A program made the position numbers and the translations under genes. This document shows positions 1 through 6,051 of a DNA stretch of 9,109 bases, piece by piece. Origin of the DNA: Gammaproteobacteria bacterium (GTDB lineage: Bacteria; Pseudomonadota; Gammaproteobacteria; Pseudomonadales; Azotimanducaceae). The stretch is taken from the NCBI GenBank assembly GCA_030432795.1, contig JAUILW010000105.1, positions 1-9,109 on the forward strand, in the 5' to 3' direction. Numbering within the stretch: the first letter of the stretch is position 1; the number at the start of each line of letters is the position of its first letter. The notes under the pieces are model-generated. The model ran no database searches and was not told where the DNA came from. It was given only the letters and a program-made list of their open reading frames with translations.

Positions 1-113
1 TATCGGCAGTGGTCACCGATATCGATGAGGACGTCGTGGAGCTGGATCTGACCATTAAGAATGATGCCGCCGAGACGCGGCTGTTCGGCACCGCGCGGCT
101 CCGCTTCAGCTGA
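1..113 (+). CDS. MaoC-like (hotdog-fold) dehydratase, C-terminal fragment
   Basis: This frame is open from the left edge (first full codon at 3) to a TGA at 111-113, giving 36 residues. The text ends with the pattern VELDLTIKNDAAETRLFGTA followed by RLRFS. Alternating hydrophobic residues, an acidic/Asn turn and a final G-x-A strand are typical of the last two beta strands of MaoC/R-specific enoyl-CoA hydratase-like hotdog proteins. If so, the enzyme would hydrate or dehydrate acyl-CoA thioesters in the cytoplasm. The catalytic Asp/His lie outside the window, so the family call rests on the terminal strands only. Its last 8 bases overlap the end of the convergent waaP gene. Other hotdog proteins, such as thioesterases, are possible. 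Confidence 0.55.
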   Translation, partial: SAVVTDIDEDVVELDLTIKNDAAETRLFGTARLRFS

Positions 114-963
114 ACCGGCTTCGCTCGCAAGGCAGCCCCGCCACCTGGCGTGGCAGTTGCCGGCGTTTCATCGCTTTCTCATACAGTGCTTTTGCGCGCT
201 TGTCACATGCAACCAGCAACGTCGCTTGTTCTCTCAGCGCCTGACGCAGCGGCACATCAAAGTACGCGCTAACGAAACGCAAAACATCACGCCGCGTCAG
301 CCCGATGTCGAAGGCGGAAAAGAACAGGCCCCCGAGATCTTTCACCAGCCAACGGTGCGGCACCGAGGAACGAATCTGTGCACGGTGCAGGTCGATGAGG
401 TGCAGCGGTCCGCAAACCAGATCCGCCTCATCCCCATGAGAGCCGCGCAACAGAAAGTGGCAAATGTAGAAATCCCGGTGGTTGATGCCCAGCGCATGCA
501 TCCCGGCTGCCATCTGCGCTACCCGGCGGATCAGCGCACGCTTGGCGACAACGGGTGGCGGCTGCTCCGGCCAGTGCAGGCAGATGTCTTCCAGGCTTCG
601 TGCAGGCGAGAGATCATCGGTGACCAGAAACGACCGCAAGGCAGCGGGATTGCTGCCGCGCTGGCCGAAACCGGCCACAGGTAACGTGTCGACACCCGCG
701 GCGGTCAGCGCCAGGGCCGCGCGATATTCGTTCTCCGCACCGAGTACCGGGCGCTTCCCGGTGAGCCAGTTCTTCAGGATCTCAGCCCAACCAACGCCAT
801 CGTGGCGTTTAACGTAGTAGCGCTTGCCGGCGATCTCGGTCTGCAGCGTCTGCCGCGATGCTACATCGCGCGCGAGCACGCCGCGCAGCGCAAAGGCGGC
901 ATCAAACGGATCACGCCCGGCCCACGCATCGGCCAGATCGTCGCGAAGATAGACCTCCCGCAC
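106..963 (-). CDS. waaP: lipopolysaccharide core heptose(I) kinase WaaP/RfaP
   Basis: The 285-residue protein matches remembered enterobacterial WaaP along its whole length, at nearly the same size. Shared text includes GRDPFD near 16-21, a Lys in YYVKRH (K52), KRPVLGAENEY (70-80), INHRDFYICHFLL (160-172) and IDLHRAQIR (190-198). HRD (162-164) holds the catalytic Asp of this kinase-like fold, and D191 in IDLHRAQ fits the metal-binding Asp. The family phosphorylates O-4 of the first heptose of the LPS inner core from ATP on the cytoplasmic side of the inner membrane, which stabilises the outer membrane through divalent-cation bridging. The start is GTG at 963, placed by alignment to WaaP. It lies 3 nt after the stop of the upstream SnoaL-like gene and has no clear Shine-Dalgarno, so coupled translation is inferred. 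The 3' end overlaps the convergent gene at 106-113. Confidence 0.93.
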   Translation of the reverse strand: MREVYLRDDLADAWAGRDPFDAAFALRGVLARDVASRQTLQTEIAGKRYYVKRHDGVGWAEILKNWLTGKRPVLGAENEYRAALALTAAGVDTLPVAGFGQRGSNPAALRSFLVTDDLSPARSLEDICLHWPEQPPPVVAKRALIRRVAQMAAGMHALGINHRDFYICHFLLRGSHGDEADLVCGPLHLIDLHRAQIRSSVPHRWLVKDLGGLFFSAFDIGLTRRDVLRFVSAYFDVPLRQALREQATLLVACDKRAKALYEKAMKRRQLPRQVAGLPCERSRFS

Positions 964-966
964 GCG

Positions 967-1473
967 TTACAACATGTCGTACAACGGGTCTTCGGGAAAC
1001 CGCGCTCCGCGCGCCAACCCGTCAAACGGCGGGCCACTCATCACGGCGGTGGTGGGCGCGTTCTGGTTCCAGTCCATCACCACTTGCCGGTGCTGAATCT
1101 TCCAGACGCCATCACGGCGGGCAAAGCGGTCGAGGTAGCGGCCGAGGTAGGTCATTTCCGACTCGCCCACCTGGAAATGGTAGGCCGTAACGTAGGTTTC
1201 CACCGCAGCCGTATCACCGTCGATACGCGCACAGATGTTGGTGATGGTGTGCTGAGTGGCGGTGTAGCGCTTGATGCTGGCGGGCAGCACCGCGCAGAAC
1301 TCGTGCGCGTTACCGTTGAAACCGCCGTAGGCCACTGTCGCATCCGGCCAGTAGCACGCCTTCAACGTGGTTTCGTCGGCGCGGTCAACACCTCGGCTGT
1401 GGTGCGCTAGCACTTCCTGAATGGCCAATCGATCGAGCGCTACCTCAGCGCTCGGTACGGTACCCGTCTCCAT
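967..1473 (-). CDS. SnoaL/NTF2-like domain protein
   Basis: This 168-residue protein has the SnoaL_4/NTF2-like layout: an N-terminal helix pair with RGVDRADE (27-34), CYWPDATVAYGGF (40-52), a central H75 in TQHTITNI, then beta strands with YVTAYHF (94-100), GRYLDRFARRDGVWKIQHR (111-129) and VVMDW (131-135). Known members of this cone-shaped fold include dehydratases, isomerases and polyketide cyclases; many have no known substrate. Residues such as D30 and H75 sit where family members often carry polar catalytic groups, but this is not proof of catalysis. I chose ATG 1473 because GGGAGA (plus 1481-1486) lies 7 nt upstream; the frame extends 14 codons further with no supporting site. It is the first gene of a two-gene unit with waaP, an unusual partner. 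It could be a small-molecule binding protein rather than an enzyme. Confidence 0.82.
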   Translation of the reverse strand: METGTVPSAEVALDRLAIQEVLAHHSRGVDRADETTLKACYWPDATVAYGGFNGNAHEFCAVLPASIKRYTATQHTITNICARIDGDTAAVETYVTAYHFQVGESEMTYLGRYLDRFARRDGVWKIQHRQVVMDWNQNAPTTAVMSGPPFDGLARGARFPEDPLYDML

Positions 1474-1499
1474 GTATTGCTCTCCCGAACGTCGCGTAC

Positions 1500-1528
1500 C
1501 TGGCATTGTAGGCACATCTGGTTATGAT
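1500..1528 (+). promoter_or_regulatory. predicted sigma70-type promoter of lpxR, possibly leaderless
   Basis: CTGGCA at 1500-1505 (4 of 6 to TTGACA) is followed by a 17-bp spacer and TATGAT at 1523-1528 (5 of 6 to TATAAT). The usual start of transcription, about 7 nt past the -10 box, falls at 1535, which is the A of the lpxR ATG. No Shine-Dalgarno precedes that ATG, which agrees with a leaderless message. This was read by eye only. Confidence 0.45.
1505..1510 (-). promoter_or_regulatory. predicted -10 element of the SnoaL-waaP unit
   Basis: On the minus strand this reads TACAAT (5 of 6 to TATAAT). Transcription would begin near 1498 and give a leader of about 25 nt holding the GGGAGA ribosome site. 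No good -35 box is seen at 16-18 bp, so it may be weak or need an activator. It lies inside the spacer of the opposing lpxR promoter, so the two could not easily be occupied together. Confidence 0.3.
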
Positions 1529-1534
1529 CGCGCC

Positions 1535-2509
1535 ATGCGAGCCCTGCTACCTATTTTCCTGTTGTTGATTGTCGGTATTGCCCACGGCAAGACCGATTCC
1601 GTCACCACCGTCGTGGTGGAAAACGACGTCATTACCGGCTCTGATCGCCACTATACCTCCGGGGTACTGTTCTCCTACGTGAGCGGCCTGAACCGCGGGC
1701 CGAAGACCGTGGACGCACTCGCCCGACGCCTGCCCATGATCGATGAGGGCGATGATCTGCACGTGGGATTATCTCTCGGCCACGAGATCTACACGCCGAG
1801 AGAGATCAAGGTACCAACGCTCATCGCCGACGACCGGCCCTACGCCGGGCACCTCTACGCCGCAGCCGACTTCACCATCAGCACAGAAAAGACGCTGTCT
1901 ACCTGGCGCTTCAACCTGGGCATCGTCGGGCCGTCAGCACGCGCCAAGAATATGCAGAGAGAGTTGCACCGGCGTATCGGCAGCCCCATCCCCGAAGGCT
2001 GGGACAATCAGCTCGATGACGAGCTGGCTTACGGCATCCTGTACGAAAAGCAGTGGCGGCCGCTGTGTGATTCGCAGTGCACCGGATGGGGAGCAGATCT
2101 CCTGCCGCACCTTGGCATCTCCCTGGGCAACGTGGCGAGCACCGCCAACGTCGGCGCCATCTTTCGCGTGGGTCGCAACCTCGGCTCCGACTACGGGCCG
2201 CCGCGCATACGGCCAGCGTTGCCTGGATCACTGTTTTTCAAGCCCAATGCCCACGGGCTCACCTGGTATCTCTACGCGGGTGTGGACGGGCGCTACGTTG
2301 CGCAGAACATCTTCCTCGACGGCAACACCCACAAAGACAGCCATTCGGTCGAGCGGCGCAAATGGGTGGGCGACTTTCAGGTGGGCTTCGTCATGAACTC
2401 ACAACGTTTTCGTTTGGCATACAGCCACGTGGTGCGCTCGCGGGAGTTCGAAGGCCAGCCTGAGCACAACCGGTTCGGTTCGCTGACGCTTGCCTACCGA
2501 TTCTTCTGA
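1535..2509 (+). CDS. lpxR: lipid A 3'-O-deacylase LpxR family, outer-membrane beta-barrel
   Basis: This 324-residue protein has the LpxR (formerly DUF2219) signature. A signal peptide (residues 1-18, hydrophobic 4-16, ending AHG) precedes VVVENDVITGSDRHYTSG (26-43). Next come IYTPREI (85-91), DDRPYAGHLY (99-108), LGIVGPSA (128-135), GWDNQLDDE (155-163) and a barrel ending in Phe (LAYRFF), the usual C-terminal signal for outer-membrane insertion. N30, D31 and H145 align with N9, D10 and the proposed catalytic H122 of mature Salmonella LpxR. The enzyme is a calcium-dependent outer-membrane esterase that removes the 3'-acyloxyacyl group of lipid A. The ATG at 1535 was chosen because it begins the signal peptide; the frame is open upstream but that part overlaps the divergent gene. 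It has no clear ribosome site. It is transcribed away from waaP, another LPS gene. Confidence 0.92.
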   Translation: MRALLPIFLLLIVGIAHGKTDSVTTVVVENDVITGSDRHYTSGVLFSYVSGLNRGPKTVDALARRLPMIDEGDDLHVGLSLGHEIYTPREIKVPTLIADDRPYAGHLYAAADFTISTEKTLSTWRFNLGIVGPSARAKNMQRELHRRIGSPIPEGWDNQLDDELAYGILYEKQWRPLCDSQCTGWGADLLPHLGISLGNVASTANVGAIFRVGRNLGSDYGPPRIRPALPGSLFFKPNAHGLTWYLYAGVDGRYVAQNIFLDGNTHKDSHSVERRKWVGDFQVGFVMNSQRFRLAYSHVVRSREFEGQPEHNRFGSLTLAYRFF

Positions 2510-2518
2510 TGGTCCGCC

Positions 2519-3499
2519 TCAGGCCACGCGATAGCGTGAAATCTGTATGTCGTCTTCGCCGATGTCGGCGAAGTTGTCGGTAACCCGGCCGCGGATGAAA
2601 TCCCGCCAGGTAAAGCGGTGATAGTGCGGCAGCGTGCCCTCGCCCACGTGGCGCGGTTCGATCTCAGCATCATATGCCGGCTGGTAGAAGAACGGTGCTG
2701 AGTATCGGCCGGCACCGTCGGCGGCCATAGGCAGTACCCGGTGCACCGCGGCCCGGTAACGGTCGTTGGTCCATACCTGCATCACATCACCGAGATTCAC
2801 CACGAACGCATTGCCACGCGGTGGTACATCGATCCAGCCGTGCTGCCGGGACTGTGCCTGCAAACCGCCCACCGCATCCTGCAGCAACAGTGTCACGCCG
2901 CCCGGGTCGGTGTGGTGGTGCAAGGCCATGTCGCCGAGTGCATTGGCCGTTGCGCGCTCCGCTTCCGGAAGCGGGTCGATGGGCGGGTAGAAGTTGAGCC
3001 GTGCGGCGCTCGTGTGGTGCGCACCGAAACTCGCCACCTCCAGCGCTCGCGCGGCGTCCGGCGTCATTCCAAGCGCCTGAAAAACCATACAGGTGACTTC
3101 GCTGGCAACGCCCCGGCAGGCGTCGTAGTACGCCTGCAAAGCAGCCTCAAAACCATCGAGCTGCGGCCAGCGGGACTGCCGCGCCGGATTTCTGGACTGA
3201 TGACCACCGCACTTGAAGTCGAATACTTCCTTCTGGTCGCGCTTCTGCTTGGTGAGCTCTCGATCGTAGTAACCAAGTGGATTGTCTGCATCACGCAGCA
3301 CAGAGCGCTTGAGGGCTCGCGGGCTGTGAAAGAACGAACGCGTGGCCGACCACATGCGCTCGATCACCGCATCCGCGCCATGCCCTTGCAGCATGAAAAA
3401 GCCGTGGTCACTGCACGCGGAGTCCAGCGCCCGCCACTCATCAGGCGTTGTTTTCCCCGCGCGAAACGCCTGCAGGTCGATTGTGGGTACGCCGTTCAT
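2519..3499 (-). CDS. Fe(II)/2-oxoglutarate-type dioxygenase, isopenicillin N synthase family
   Basis: This 326-residue protein has the two-domain plan of the family. The N-terminal DIOX_N-like part shows PTIDLQAF (5-12) and DHGFFMLQGHG (31-41). The C-terminal double-stranded beta-helix carries the iron site H196-x-D198 (HTDPGG) and H253 (HRVLP), with R265-Y-S267 as the usual 2-oxoglutarate carboxylate clamp. RLNFYPP (167-173) is also typical. Such cytoplasmic enzymes hydroxylate, desaturate or cyclise small molecules using O2; the substrate cannot be read from the sequence. ATG 3499 is well supported by GGAGGA (plus 3508-3513) 8 nt upstream; a 52-codon extension would run into the neighbouring gene and is rejected. 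It is the second gene after a methyltransferase, 31 nt downstream, probably co-transcribed. The 3' end is only 9 bp from the end of lpxR. Confidence 0.9.
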   Translation of the reverse strand: MNGVPTIDLQAFRAGKTTPDEWRALDSACSDHGFFMLQGHGADAVIERMWSATRSFFHSPRALKRSVLRDADNPLGYYDRELTKQKRDQKEVFDFKCGGHQSRNPARQSRWPQLDGFEAALQAYYDACRGVASEVTCMVFQALGMTPDAARALEVASFGAHHTSAARLNFYPPIDPLPEAERATANALGDMALHHHTDPGGVTLLLQDAVGGLQAQSRQHGWIDVPPRGNAFVVNLGDVMQVWTNDRYRAAVHRVLPMAADGAGRYSAPFFYQPAYDAEIEPRHVGEGTLPHYHRFTWRDFIRGRVTDNFADIGEDDIQISRYRVA

Positions 3500-3507
3500 C
3501 AACCAGT

Positions 3508-3513
3508 TCCTCC
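3508..3513 (-). promoter_or_regulatory. ribosome binding site that fixes the dioxygenase start
   Basis: On the minus strand this reads GGAGGA, 8 nt before ATG 3499. It settles the start against the longer open frame and shows that this second gene of the pair has its own strong initiation site and is not simply coupled. Confidence 0.8.
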
Positions 3514-3530
3514 GCTCGTTCACGGCCGGA

Positions 3531-4088
3531 CTATAGCACCCCGACGAATTGCGCCACCTGCGCTGCGCGGCCGTCCGGGTCATTGATCTCCCCTTCGAAG
3601 CTGTGCAGTTCGCGCAACCCCTGACAGGCCTGCGCCAACGCTCCAGGCGGGGCACGGAAGCGGCCGCCGGCAGGCCCTACGCCGCCGGTGGCCTGCAGCA
3701 GCACCTCGACGATCAGCCGCCCACCGGGGGCAAGCATTGCCACCAGCGCAGGGATGAGCGACAGATTGAGGTAACGCGTCATGACGATCAGATCGAAGGC
3801 GCCGAGGCCAGGCGGCAGACCCTCATCCAGGTCGTGGGCGATGGTGACGATCTCCGGTGTGCGCTCTTGCGCTCGGCGCAACCCCACCGGCGAGATATCC
3901 AGCGCTGTAACCGCAAAGCCTTGCGAGGCGAGCCACGCCGCATTGCGGCCGGCGCCTGCGGCCACATCGAGCGCGCGACCCGGCCCGTGCGATGCCCACT
4001 GGGCGACGATCGCACTCGGATGCAGCCTTTCGGCGTAAGCACCATCGGCAAAACGCTGATCCCAGCGGGAACGATCTTCACGGCTCAT
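3531..4088 (-). CDS. class I SAM-dependent methyltransferase, TehB-like
   Basis: This 185-residue protein has a short helical N-terminus (RWDQRFADGAYAERLHPS, 8-25) typical of TehB/thiol-methyltransferase-like proteins. The Rossmann-like core follows: motif I LDVAAGAGRNAAWLA (40-54), the acidic end of strand 2 in VTALDISP (60-67), AHDLDEG (84-90), FDLIVMTRYLN (98-108) and LAPGGRLIVEVL (119-130). It should transfer a methyl group from S-adenosylmethionine to a small molecule in the cytoplasm; the acceptor is unknown. The C-terminus is short but looks intact, ending in an antiparallel strand pattern. ATG 4088 was chosen over a TTG six codons upstream. There is no well-spaced ribosome site (AGGA lies only 1 nt away), and a promoter-like element points to a message starting at the ATG itself. 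The gene leads a pair with the dioxygenase and is divergent from the esterase gene. Confidence 0.85.
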   Translation of the reverse strand: MSREDRSRWDQRFADGAYAERLHPSAIVAQWASHGPGRALDVAAGAGRNAAWLASQGFAVTALDISPVGLRRAQERTPEIVTIAHDLDEGLPPGLGAFDLIVMTRYLNLSLIPALVAMLAPGGRLIVEVLLQATGGVGPAGGRFRAPPGALAQACQGLRELHSFEGEINDPDGRAAQVAQFVGVL

Positions 4089-4094
4089 GTCCTG

Positions 4095-4122
4095 ATTACA
4101 CCGCAACGGTGCGCAGCGTCAT
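4095..4122 (-). promoter_or_regulatory. predicted promoter of the methyltransferase-dioxygenase pair, possibly leaderless
   Basis: On the minus strand, ATGACG (4122-4117, 4 of 6 to TTGACA), a 16-bp spacer and TGTAAT (4100-4095, 5 of 6 to TATAAT) can be read. The expected start of transcription, 7 nt further on, is position 4088, the first base of the chosen ATG. Prediction by eye. Confidence 0.35.
4099..4111. promoter_or_regulatory. 13-bp perfect dyad, possible operator
   Basis: CACCGCAACGGTG is a perfect 5-bp inverted repeat around CAA. It overlaps the -10 box and spacer of the predicted methyltransferase promoter and lies in the 77-bp spacer between two divergent genes. A repressor bound here could control one or both. 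A chance match is possible for so short a dyad in GC-rich DNA. Confidence 0.25.
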
Positions 4123-4165
4123 AGGGGCGTGTAAGCTCAGAAAAAACACACGCGGAGGCGCATCA

Positions 4166-5086
4166 ATGCCCGTAGACGCAGAAACACAGGGCGTGCTGGA
4201 TCTTCTGGCATCCCTCGGTGCACAGGATTTCTCGGAGTTGTCCGTGGCCGATGCCCGCAACCTGTCGCTCACCCCGCCGCCCGCGGTACCCACGCAGGTG
4301 GGCTCGGTGGATGATCTCGTAGCCGACGGCAGCGAGACCGGCATTCCCGTGCGCGTTTACCGACCAGAGAATCCCGGCCGCGGCGCGCTCGCCTACTTTC
4401 ACGGCGGCGGCTGGGTGATCGGCGATCTGGCCAGCCACGACGAGACCTGCCGCATCCTCTGCGCGCGCAGCGGATGCACGGTCGTTGCAGTGGATTACCG
4501 TCTGGCGCCGGAAAGCCGCTTTCCAGGCGCGTTGGTGGACTGCTACGACGCCACACGCTGGATGGCGAGCCAGGCAGCCACGCTCGGCATCGATCCTGCG
4601 CGCATCGCCGTTGGCGGCGACAGCGCCGGCGGCAACCTGGCTGCGGCCGTCGCCCTGAAGGCCCGCGACGAAGCAGGCCCCAGCATCGCCTGCCAGCTGC
4701 TCATCTATCCCGTGACAGACGCTGCGTTCGACACGCCCTCCTACGAAGCCAACGCCGAAGGCTATCTGCTCACCAGGCGCGCCATGCAGTGGTTCTGGGA
4801 TCACTACGTACCCGATCAGCAGCAGCGCAGCAACGCCTACGCGGCTCCGCTGCGCGCCGCCTCACTCGCTGGCCTACCCCCAGCCCTGGTGCAGACGGCG
4901 GAGTTCGACCCGCTGCGCGACGAAGGCGAAGCCTATGCCGCGGCGCTCTCTGCTGCCGGTAATGAGGTGCAGCACACCCGTTACGATGGCGTGGTGCATG
5001 GCTTCTTCGGCATGCAGGCCATCGTCACAAAGGCGCGCACGGCAATGGATGAAGCCGCGACGTTCCTTGCACAACACATCGTTTGA
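4166..5086 (+). CDS. alpha/beta hydrolase, hormone-sensitive lipase (family IV) esterase
   Basis: This 306-residue protein has all marks of bacterial HSL-type carboxylesterases. HGGGW (79-83) forms the oxyanion hole, DYRLAPE (110-116) is the family strand, and GDSAGG (151-156) holds nucleophile S153. AEFDPLRDEG (245-254) supplies D248 and GVVHGF (275-280) supplies H278, completing the triad. The N-terminal cap region (about 1-55) is present and there is no signal peptide, so the enzyme should be cytoplasmic. It would hydrolyse short to medium acyl esters; the true substrate is unknown. ATG 4166 was chosen because GGAGG (4154-4158) lies 7 nt upstream and the family N-terminus starts here; the frame is open further upstream but crosses the divergent gene. 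It precedes cysK by 11 nt, and the cysK ribosome site overlaps its stop codon, so the two are very likely one transcript. Confidence 0.92.
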   Translation: MPVDAETQGVLDLLASLGAQDFSELSVADARNLSLTPPPAVPTQVGSVDDLVADGSETGIPVRVYRPENPGRGALAYFHGGGWVIGDLASHDETCRILCARSGCTVVAVDYRLAPESRFPGALVDCYDATRWMASQAATLGIDPARIAVGGDSAGGNLAAAVALKARDEAGPSIACQLLIYPVTDAAFDTPSYEANAEGYLLTRRAMQWFWDHYVPDQQQRSNAYAAPLRAASLAGLPPALVQTAEFDPLRDEGEAYAAALSAAGNEVQHTRYDGVVHGFFGMQAIVTKARTAMDEAATFLAQHIV

Positions 5087-5090
5087 GAGG
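5085..5090 (+). promoter_or_regulatory. cysK ribosome binding site overlapping the esterase stop
   Basis: GAGAGG starts inside the esterase TGA (5084-5086) and lies 7 nt before ATG 5098. It fixes the cysK start against an in-frame TTG at 5083 and suggests that ribosomes ending on the esterase gene can restart on cysK. Confidence 0.7.
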
Positions 5091-5097
5091 TATCGAC

Positions 5098-6051
5098 ATG
5101 CGTTACAACAACATTCTGGAGACTATCGGCAATACGCCGGTGGTGCGTATCAACCGGCTGGCGCCGGCAAACGTGTCCATGTACGTGAAGGTGGAGTCTT
5201 TCAACCCGCTGGCGTCGGTAAAGGATCGATTAGCCTACGCCATCATCAAAGACGCCCGCGATAGCGGCGCCCTGCAGCCCGGCCAGACGGTGGTGGAGGC
5301 CACTTCAGGCAATACCGGTATTGCGCTTGCGATGGTGTGTGCCGCGCTCGGCCACCCCTTCGTCGCCACTATGGTGGAGACGTTCTCCGTAGAGCGCCGC
5401 AAGATCATGCGCGGCCTCGGTGCGAAGGTCATTCTCACGCCCGCTGCCGAAAGAGGCAGCGGCATGGTACGGCGCGCCGAAGAGCTCGCCGCAGCGCACG
5501 GCTGGTTCCTCGCCCGGCAATTCGAGAACCCAGCAAACCCCGCCTATCACGCGCAAACCACAGGGCCGGAAATACTGCGCGACTTCGCCGGCGAAGCGTT
5601 GGACTACTGGGTAACCGGCTGGGGCACCGGTGGCACGCTGTCCGGCGCCGGCCGGGTATTGAAAGCGGCAAGGCCCGACCTGAAGGTGGTGGCCACCGAG
5701 CCCGAGCAGGCGGCCATGCTTTCCGGCAAGGAGTGGAGCCCACACAAGATTCAGGGGTGGACGCCGGACTTCATTCCAGGTGTGCTCGACCGCGCTGTGG
5801 CGGACGAGGTCGTGCCCGTCAACGAAGACGAAGCCATCGCCAATGCGCGCCTGCTGGCCCAGCAGGAAGGGATTTTCGTGGGCATCTCTGCTGGTGCCAC
5901 GTTTACCGCCGCGCTGAAAGTGGCGCAACGGGCCAAAGACGGGGCCGTCATCCTGGCCATGCTGCCCGACACCGGCGAGCGCTACCTGTCTACGCCATTG
6001 TTCGAGGGCATTAACGAGGGCTCTGACGACGACTGGCTGGAGAACCTCTAA
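5098..6051 (+). CDS. cysK: cysteine synthase A (O-acetylserine sulfhydrylase)
   Basis: This 317-residue PLP enzyme makes L-cysteine from O-acetylserine and sulfide. Visible landmarks are ETIGNTPVVRI (8-18), NPLASVKDR (36-44) with PLP lysine K42, TSGNTG (69-74) for substrate carboxylate binding, FENPANPAYH (142-151), GWGTGGT (174-180) gripping the PLP phosphate, the Ser of GISAGA (262-267) near the pyridine nitrogen, and DTGERYLST (291-299), a CysK hallmark. Length is normal for CysK. Two places differ from the E. coli form: NPLAS instead of NPGGS/NPGAS, and HKIQGWTPDFIPG in place of the GIGAGFIP loop. Both occur, as I recall, in other proteobacterial CysK proteins. It follows the esterase gene by 11 nt. 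No CysE or sulfate-reduction gene is nearby. The stop codon may overlap a small minus-strand ORF. Confidence 0.93.
   Translation: MRYNNILETIGNTPVVRINRLAPANVSMYVKVESFNPLASVKDRLAYAIIKDARDSGALQPGQTVVEATSGNTGIALAMVCAALGHPFVATMVETFSVERRKIMRGLGAKVILTPAAERGSGMVRRAEELAAAHGWFLARQFENPANPAYHAQTTGPEILRDFAGEALDYWVTGWGTGGTLSGAGRVLKAARPDLKVVATEPEQAAMLSGKEWSPHKIQGWTPDFIPGVLDRAVADEVVPVNEDEAIANARLLAQQEGIFVGISAGATFTAALKVAQRAKDGAVILAMLPDTGERYLSTPLFEGINEGSDDDWLENL

Noticed and set aside
61..1410. Long plus-strand open frames across waaP and the SnoaL-like gene
   Set aside because: They are antisense to clearly recognised proteins, have low-complexity Arg/Ala/Gln-rich translations and no ribosome sites; in GC-rich DNA such shadows are expected.
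2510..2540. Possible terminator between lpxR and the dioxygenase
   Set aside because: The GGTCCGCC/GGCC region forms only an imperfect stem and has no T-run on either strand.
3500..3655. 52-codon N-terminal extension of the dioxygenase
   Set aside because: It overlaps the methyltransferase gene and is Arg-rich; GGAGGA 8 nt before ATG 3499 and the family N-terminus support the short form.
4163..4804. A 213-codon minus-strand frame opposite the esterase
   Set aside because: The esterase frame has an intact triad and a strong ribosome site; the opposite frame looks like a codon-bias shadow.
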